Of a stretch of DNA of 17,620 bases, positions 12,918 to 17,620 are shown one piece after another. Source of the DNA: an uncultured Leptolyngbya sp. GTDB taxonomy: Bacteria > Cyanobacteriota > Cyanobacteriia > Phormidesmidales > Phormidesmidaceae. Position 1 is the first letter of the stretch. Each line of letters starts with the position of its first letter. The DNA lies in NCBI GenBank assembly GCA_937899365.1, contig CALBPH010000488.1:1-17620 (forward strand), given 5' to 3'. The position numbers and the translations under genes are program-made. The notes under the pieces were generated by a model. The model ran no database searches and was not told where the DNA came from. It worked only from the letters and a program-made list of their open reading frames with translations.

Positions 12918-14258
12918 ATGATGATTGCCAATCACGTCATCCCACAGCAGGTATCTGCCGATTTCTTGCGGGAAGCCTCTGACCTCATCCAGCAAATAGA
13001 CGATGAGATCTTAACCCTCGGTCAAAACTTTAGTCCCCAAAAAGCCCATACCCTGATGCGATTAGCCCATACCCTAAAGGGGGCTGCCGCCATTGTAGGG
13101 CTAGACGCCATCAACACCACAGCCCAGACCCTAGAAAATGCATTCAAGGCGCTTTGTGTGCCAGAAACATCCCTAACATCCGTCGTAGAAGGATTAATCC
13201 TAGACGGTTATGTCTGTCTTAAGCTGCTGCTTTCAGCCCAGCTGACCAAAGCTTCAGTTGATGAAGACAGAGTTTTGGACCGGATGACCCCCATCGTTTC
13301 ACAACTACAAGACAATCTAGGCGATCACTTTGGTCAAAACAGCTATTTACCCTCCTCAGCACAGCTGGGGGTAGATGTGACTCAGTCCATTTTTGAGGAT
13401 GGCGTAACCGAATACTTAGATGAATTGGCAACGGCTCTGACAGTCCCCGAGCCCCAGGTGCTTACAGCCCTGCTAAAGACCCAGGCAGAGGTGTTTATGG
13501 GTCTCGCAGAGTCCCTGAGACTGCCAGGATTTGGTCGCATTGCCCAAGCCACATTAACCGCCCTGCAACAACACCCCAACCAGGTCGTAAAAATTGCTCA
13601 GATGGCGCTAGTTGACTACCGGGCAGGTCAAGCAGACGTACTTCAGGGAGATCGCACCCAAGGGGGCGCGCCCAGTAAACTCTTGAAAGATCTAGGAGAC
13701 AGCCGTCCCCCTCAGCCAATCAGCTGGTTTAGCACCCTCTGGCAATGGCTCAATCAGCCAATTTCCCTACCGGGTCATCCCAAGACTAATGCCTCTCAGC
13801 CCCCTAGCAAAACTGTTGGCCCGACTGCCTTAACGGTTGAGAGGCAGCCCCTAAACGCTGTGTTTCAGCACTGCTATCACGACTTAGAGCGGTTAATAAA
13901 CCAGGGTAGAAAACCGGTTCTCGTAGAATTTAAAGACAGTGATGTGCTGATTGAGCAGACCATTGCGCCCACCCTTTATAAGACGCTCTCGTATCTGGTT
14001 TGCCACGCATTTATCCACGGCATTGAACCCTCCCCCATCCGTCGAAGACGGAATAAATCAGCCGTGGGTAAAATTCAGCTGGCGGCCAGACAGGCAGGAC
14101 CTTGCCTGGTAATCTGTGTTTGGGACGATGGCTGTGGGCCCAGCCCAGAGCATGTTCAACAACGGATACAGCCTTATATCGACACCATGCAGGGGGCTAG
14201 CACCGTGGTTCATCGTGCCGGTAAAGGAACCTGTTTTACCCTTAAGATTCCCGCTTAG
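12918..14258 (+). CDS. Hpt/CheA-like protein with degenerate ATPase domain and no CheW domain
   Basis: This protein has 446 residues from ATG 12918. The frame is open to a TTG at 12882, but no ribosome site supports that start. The N-terminus is an Hpt domain with the phosphorylatable His51 in LAHTLKGAAAIVGL. A second helical, Hpt-like region lies near residues 160-225. After a Pro/Ser-rich linker come a short dimerisation-like segment and a CheA-type ATPase end: YLVCHAFIHGIE (N-box), WDDGCGPS (G1) and GKGTCFTLKIP (G2/G3). In CheA the N-box reads LvRNAvDHGIE. Here the Mg/ATP-binding Asn is His363 and the next Asp is Ile. The protein stops exactly where CheA would enter the CheW-like P5 domain. 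It may be a phosphotransfer protein or pseudokinase acting with the PatA-type regulator upstream. That pairing is inferred from adjacency. Confidence 0.8.
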   Translation: MMIANHVIPQQVSADFLREASDLIQQIDDEILTLGQNFSPQKAHTLMRLAHTLKGAAAIVGLDAINTTAQTLENAFKALCVPETSLTSVVEGLILDGYVCLKLLLSAQLTKASVDEDRVLDRMTPIVSQLQDNLGDHFGQNSYLPSSAQLGVDVTQSIFEDGVTEYLDELATALTVPEPQVLTALLKTQAEVFMGLAESLRLPGFGRIAQATLTALQQHPNQVVKIAQMALVDYRAGQADVLQGDRTQGGAPSKLLKDLGDSRPPQPISWFSTLWQWLNQPISLPGHPKTNASQPPSKTVGPTALTVERQPLNAVFQHCYHDLERLINQGRKPVLVEFKDSDVLIEQTIAPTLYKTLSYLVCHAFIHGIEPSPIRRRRNKSAVGKIQLAARQAGPCLVICVWDDGCGPSPEHVQQRIQPYIDTMQGASTVVHRAGKGTCFTLKIPA

Positions 14259-14300
14259 TCCCTGGCTTATTCTCCGGCTTAGTCTCCAGCTTAGTCCCCG
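14253..14300. repeat. Four tandem 12-bp repeats between convergent stop codons
   Basis: The units are GCTTAGTCCCTG, GCTTATTCTCCG, GCTTAGTCTCCA and GCTTAGTCCCCG, starting at 14253, 14265, 14277 and 14289. The array covers the stop codon of the + strand Hpt gene and ends one base before the - strand channel stop. Twelve bases is four codons, so the array keeps frame in both directions. On + it spells A-stop-S-L, A-Y-S-P, A-stop-S-P, A-stop-S-P. On -, beyond the channel stop, it spells PGTK, LETK, PENK, PGTK. Confidence 0.85.
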
Positions 14301-14301
14301 G

Positions 14302-15360
14302 CTATCGAACCCGAGCACCCCGGTAACGCAGCTCGGGTTTCACCAACTGACGTTTGATCACCGAGGGTAGGTCTCCCTGGTGCCCCATGAGAATTAGAGC
14401 ATCACCGGATGTCAAAAACGTATCTTGCTTGGGGTGAACCAGCATCTCACCGGACTGACGTCGCAGGGCAACAATAATAAATGTGCCATGGCCCTGGGTT
14501 TCAATGTCTCGAATGGTAGCCCCCACAAGACTAGACTGGGATTCAACGGGTAGCTCACTAAGCTGGATGTCAATCTCTCCCAGTAGCTGGTTGAGTGCCG
14601 TCCGCCCTTCTCCCTGGGCCAAAAAATCTTCAGCCGCAGGGTTAATCAACAGATTTGCCATGCGACCGGCGCTAATGGTGGCCGGCAATACCACATGGTT
14701 TGCCCCCGCCAGATGCAGTTTCTTTTCCGTTGATGGCAGCTCCCCTCGAGCTAAGATCGCAACACTGTTATTTAACTCGCGGGCCGTCAGGGTAATAAAC
14801 ACATTGGCAGCATCATCCGGTAGCACCGTAGCCAGGGCTCGGGCACGATGAATACCTGCGGCCTCTAGACTGTCCTCATCAGTGGCATTCCCCAAATGCA
14901 TCAGATATCCCTGTTCTTGCCCCAGGGTCACCCGCACCGGGTCGGCATCGATCACAATAAACGGTAGTCCATCTTGCTGAAGCTGCTGTGCCAACAGCTG
15001 ACCGATACGGCCATAGCCGCAGATAATCACATGATTCTTTAAATTTGCAATGGTTTCACTCATACGTTTGAGACTCAGCGCCTGACGAATTTCACCGGCT
15101 GCCACAGACTGCACCACCCCAGAGATAATGTAGGTTACGGATAATACACCGGCAATGATTACCAAAATGGTAAACACCTTTAGGTTAGTTGACTCCAGCG
15201 GCTTTACTTCCCCATACCCAACGCCAAAAATAGTGATGACCACCATATAAATGGCATCCATTAAGGCCCAGCCGGCAGCAACATACCCCACCACGGCCAC
15301 AATCACGGTGGTAATAAAAAAGCCAACTCCAATAAAAATGCGCTGTAGCGACTTTTCCAC
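14302..15360 (-). CDS. Two-transmembrane K+ channel with RCK (TrkA-N/TrkA-C) domain
   Basis: This 352-residue protein has two membrane helices (about 8-30 and 60-85) flanking a pore loop with filter text TIFGVGYGEV (43-52). A cytosolic RCK domain follows, starting HVIICGYGRIGQLL (Rossmann GxGxxG at 115-120) with FIVIDAD (134-140). A TrkA-C-like C-terminal subdomain (about 265-340) contains LVGATIRDIET and DALILMG. The layout matches MthK-like ligand-gated K+ channels of the plasma or thylakoid membrane. The canonical TVGYG filter reads GVGYG here, so the innermost Thr is Gly46. Such variation exists in prokaryotic channels and may alter conductance or selectivity. The gene converges with the Hpt gene, with 43 bp between stops. 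A 32-bp palindrome lies just upstream of its start. Confidence 0.92.
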   Translation of the reverse strand: MEKSLQRIFIGVGFFITTVIVAVVGYVAAGWALMDAIYMVVITIFGVGYGEVKPLESTNLKVFTILVIIAGVLSVTYIISGVVQSVAAGEIRQALSLKRMSETIANLKNHVIICGYGRIGQLLAQQLQQDGLPFIVIDADPVRVTLGQEQGYLMHLGNATDEDSLEAAGIHRARALATVLPDDAANVFITLTARELNNSVAILARGELPSTEKKLHLAGANHVVLPATISAGRMANLLINPAAEDFLAQGEGRTALNQLLGEIDIQLSELPVESQSSLVGATIRDIETQGHGTFIIVALRRQSGEMLVHPKQDTFLTSGDALILMGHQGDLPSVIKRQLVKPELRYRGARVR

Positions 15361-15385
15361 AACAGTTTCAACCCATGTTAGCTAT

Positions 15386-15417
15386 GGCAACTGCCCTAAT
15401 GCATCAGGACAGTTGCC
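15386..15417. promoter_or_regulatory. 32-bp near-perfect palindrome upstream of the K+ channel gene
   Basis: The sequence starts GGCAACTGCCCTAATGCATC and continues with its own reverse complement to end CAGTTGCC, with only two mismatched pairs. Its edge is 26 bp before the channel start codon. On the channel strand the mismatches become G-U pairs, so the RNA hairpin would be very stable. It could be an operator for a dimeric regulator or a 5'-UTR hairpin. Confidence 0.55.
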
Positions 15418-15518
15418 TGACAGATGCAGTAAGCGTCTATCCTAAGGGGGAAACTGGCATCAGACAGTATGAAAGACTGCAAATTGGTGGTTTTAGGACC
15501 TTTTTGTTCTAGAACGCC

Positions 15519-15599
15519 GTTGCTGATTTAGGGGATGAATTGATCGCTTAGGCCACAGGACAACATCTTGCAGATAAAATCATCCCGAGGAGCAGCAAC
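15519..15599. repeat. Large interrupted inverted repeat (20-base arms, 41-base loop)
   Basis: The arm GTTGCTG-6 bases-GGGATGA (15519-15538) faces TCATCCC-6 bases-CAGCAAC (15580-15599). The two 7-bp stems are separated by symmetric 6-base internal loops. It lies in the 426-bp gap 15361-15786, which otherwise holds the palindrome at 15386, a HIP1 site at 15654 and no supportable gene. It may be a structured RNA, a long-range terminator for the - strand gene ending at 15787, or a decayed mobile hairpin. Confidence 0.4.
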
Positions 15600-15786
15600 G
15601 CCAATCGTATACGGCTCCATAGTCTACATTGGCTGTGTTTTGCGCGTTGGCTTGCGATCGCAACCTGGCAATTTCAGCCTCAACATCATTCTGAGATACG
15701 CTGGTTTGAGTCTGCTACGAAGTTCACGATTTTGCCCGTGAGGTTGCCATATCCAATAGAACCTTAGCCTGTCGCAATGATCAAAA

Positions 15787-16623
15787 CTAGGTGCCCCAAA
15801 CTGAATATCGACAGACACCATTGGAATGCCAATCCGCCCAGCTTGGGTTAATCTCCTGATGAAACGCATTGCTTTTAGTCTTAAAACGTTGATACAGCTC
15901 GGTATTGTTCAGCATTAGGGTCAGGCGCTCGTCAGTCCAGGAAAGCTTACCCGCACCCCCCGGTCCCAAATTATTGCAATAGTGGTAGATCTTACGGCAG
16001 AGAAGCTTAGCCGAGCCACATTCATAGAGTGATAGCTTACCGTAGTCGTCAAAGCTCATGTAGCTCATGCGGTAGTTTTTATTCCAGGCATTCACATGAA
16101 GATCATCTACATGGTCAATACCATAGCCATTAAACGGCATTAGGCCAACGGTTAGTGCTATTAGCAGAGAGAACGTAACAACGCCATTAACCTTGACTCG
16201 GTGGGGAAATCGATGCCTTGCAACTATAATCCACCAAATATCAAGGGCAGTCATTAAAAAAAACAGTCCTATGGGCCCCTGAAGTCCGCCATGAATGACG
16301 GACAGGGGCAGTGACACAGCCATGCCGACTACGGCCAAAAAAGCAAACCCCCAGATTTAAAGCCACCGCCGTTGTACCCCTTTCAGGGAAGCAATGGGAA
16401 AGATAAAACTGGCACAGCAAATGAATAATAGTAAGACCCAAAATCCCAAAAAGAAAGATCCATGGAGAAATACGGCAACTGGATAAGGTCCTGGCACGAT
16501 GCCATTGATAAAAAGCCAATGCCATGGCAAATAAGCAAATAACAATAACAATCCTGACTGACAAACCCTTTGAAACAGACATTGCCTACGCCAACAGTTA
16601 TATAAATATTTAGGTAGCGACAT
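15787..16623 (-). pseudogene. Membrane protein gene interrupted by one in-frame TAA
   Basis: The - strand frame from ATG 16623 runs 88 codons (ending KGVQRRWL), meets TAA at 16357-16359, and resumes in exactly the same frame as IWGFAFLAVVGMAVSLP to TAG at 15787. Read through, it is one 278-codon protein. There are two hydrophobic helices before the stop (near GLLLLFAYLPWHWLF and FLGFWVLLLFICCASF) and three after it. A hydrophilic C-terminal domain with several Cys (YECGSAKLLC, YHYCNN) follows. The stop falls between helices 2 and 3 and no frameshift is needed, so a single nonsense change explains it. Two separately translated pieces are possible, but the second part has only a TTG or a late ATG as start and no ribosome site. 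The family is not recognised. The gene lies 101 bp downstream of the methyltransferase gene on the same strand. Confidence 0.65.
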
Positions 16624-16724
16624 GAGCAAAGAGAGCCAGGATGACGGTTATCTGCCCTGGGATTCTTGATGGGGCCATCTAATTACGGCGATTTTTCAAC
16701 AGATTTACTCAAAAAACACATACA

Positions 16725-17378
16725 TTACGGAGACTCTTTGTAAAAGATCAATGAAAAGTTGTTGGCGGGCATTGCAATCACCTCTTGCAGTGCTAGCTGA
16801 TGTGCCTTGGCGGTTGCTTCGACCGCTTCTAAATCGCGCACACCCCAGTCGGGGTTTTGTTCTTTGAGCCAGGTGTCAAAGGTGGCATTGCTGGGGGCTG
16901 TATGGTTGCCATCTCGCTTAAAGGGGCCGTACAGATAAAGCACACCGTTTTCTGGCAATATCCGACCAGCTCCAGCCATCATGACCTCGCACGCTTTCCA
17001 GGCGGCGATGTGGATCATGTTGATGTTGACAATGGCATTAACAGATCGTTTTTCATCGGCGCGTTTTTCATCATTCTCAATGGGCCAGGGTTCCTGGCGG
17101 ACATCTAGCTCAATGGCGGGCAGCAGATAGCGGGCGTTGGTGGCTTGCTGCCAGGCGGCAATGCTTTTGAGCATGGGGGCACTGATATCGCTGGGTAGCC
17201 AGCGGCGGGGGGCTAGTTTGGGGGCAAAAAAGCTGGCATGTTCTCCGGTGCCGCTGGCGATTTCTAGGACGGTGCCTGGGTTGGGTAGCACTCGCGCTAG
17301 GACTTCTAGAATGGCTTCGCGGTTACGCTCGGTGGCGGGGGCGTAGAGGCGACCGTCGTTGGGTTTGAAGTCGGGCAT
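16725..17378 (-). CDS. DUF938 SAM-dependent methyltransferase-like protein
   Basis: This 217-residue protein matches the DUF938 family of class-I methyltransferase-like proteins. It opens RLYAPATERNREAILEVL (10-27), followed by SAM motif I VLEIASGTGEHASFFAP (37-53) and WLPSDIS (60-66), where the acidic residue binds the ribose. INMIHIAAW and GVLYLYGPFKRDG follow, both typical of DUF938. The C-terminal NNFSLIFYK is the usual closing strand. The substrate is unknown. A small in-frame duplication is visible at about residues 103-111 (DEKRA then DEKRS, 15-bp period, bases 17047-17072), an acidic/basic insertion in a surface loop. Start ATG 17378 fits the family N-terminus. It is probably cytoplasmic. 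Confidence 0.88.
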   Translation of the reverse strand: MPDFKPNDGRLYAPATERNREAILEVLARVLPNPGTVLEIASGTGEHASFFAPKLAPRRWLPSDISAPMLKSIAAWQQATNARYLLPAIELDVRQEPWPIENDEKRADEKRSVNAIVNINMIHIAAWKACEVMMAGAGRILPENGVLYLYGPFKRDGNHTAPSNATFDTWLKEQNPDWGVRDLEAVEATAKAHQLALQEVIAMPANNFSLIFYKESP

Positions 17379-17453
17379 GGGATGGGGTTAGTGCAGGCTG
17401 CAGTAATCCTACGGTGAATGGGGACGGATTAGGGTGGAAGGTTTAGAGCGTAC

Positions 17454-17620
17454 TTATTGGCTGACTTGGGTGTAGAGGTGTTGGATGGTTTGATTGGCTT
17501 GGTGTAGTTGGGTTAGGGCTGTTTGGAGCTGGTTTAGTTCATGCTGGTTTTGGTGTTCTTGGTTCTGTTTTTGGTTTAGTAGGGTTTCTAGGTCGCGTTT
17601 GCGGGCTTTGATGTCGGTGT
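17454..17620 (-). CDS. C-terminal end of a Q/N-rich coiled-coil protein (5' part outside window)
   Basis: On the - strand a frame is open from the window edge to TAA at 17454-17456. The visible 54 or so residues read TDIKARKRDLETLLNQ, then a Gln/Asn/His-rich stretch (KQNQEHQNQHELNQLQ), and end HLYTQVSQ. Leucines recur at heptad-like spacing, which predicts a coiled coil. The + strand is correspondingly T/G-rich with repeated TTGGTTTAG-like words. The N-terminal domain that would identify the protein is not in the window. The stop is 75 bp upstream of the methyltransferase start codon, so both may share a transcript. Confidence 0.6.
   Translation of the reverse strand, partial: TDIKARKRDLETLLNQKQNQEHQNQHELNQLQTALTQLHQANQTIQHLYTQVSQ

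Noticed and set aside
15624..15869. 81-residue - strand frame overlapping the end of the membrane gene
   Set aside because: Arg-rich composition, no ribosome site and no recognisable motif; it is a shadow frame.
16241..16582. Alternative - strand frame with hydrophobic N-terminal half
   Set aside because: It overlaps the interrupted membrane gene in another frame. Its second half loses membrane character, whereas the other frame continues coherently on both sides of the TAA.

Overview
This window looks like part of a cyanobacterial chromosome. The evidence is four copies of the HIP1 octamer GCGATCGC (positions 664, 8429, 10328 and 15654), a valyl-tRNA synthetase carrying the membrane-spanning CAAD domain, a DUF3370 protein, and a PatA-type response regulator. 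No insertion sequence, phage gene, CRISPR array or functional tRNA/rRNA gene was seen. Base use is moderately GC-rich and similar throughout, so it reads as host chromosome rather than an acquired island.

Left part, + strand (1-4540). A tight run begins with the C-terminal end of a glutamine-synthetase-like ligase, followed by two tandem phytanoyl-CoA-dioxygenase (PhyH) paralogues and a class-I glutamine-amidotransferase-like protein. The first PhyH has a complete Fe(II)/2-oxoglutarate site. The second has lost two of three iron ligands, and the amidotransferase has Ser in place of the nucleophile Cys. The run therefore pairs apparently active enzymes with two probable non-catalytic relatives; this is the most unusual feature of the window. 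It is followed by an unrecognised membrane protein and a Tat/lipoprotein-type intradiol ring-cleavage dioxygenase.

Middle (4541-9458). Two very small genes lie here: a 62-residue soluble protein, and a 59-residue zinc-ribbon protein closed by a near-perfect terminator. They sit in a leader-rich, structured stretch. Next comes valS on the - strand and, divergently, a short pyroglutamyl-peptidase-I homologue.

Right part (9459-17620). A DUF3370 gene has a very short N-terminus and runs into a long G-tract near its 3' end, where one base of slippage changes the C-terminus. A PatA-type response regulator is followed by an Hpt/CheA-like protein with a degenerate ATPase domain and no CheW domain. 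This signalling pair converges on a - strand two-helix K+ channel with an RCK domain, and a 12-bp tandem repeat sits between the stop codons. Upstream of the channel are two large inverted repeats, a membrane-protein gene broken by one in-frame TAA, a DUF938 methyltransferase, and the C-terminal end of a Q/N-rich coiled-coil protein that leaves the window.

All family assignments are from motif recognition by eye; no database search was run.
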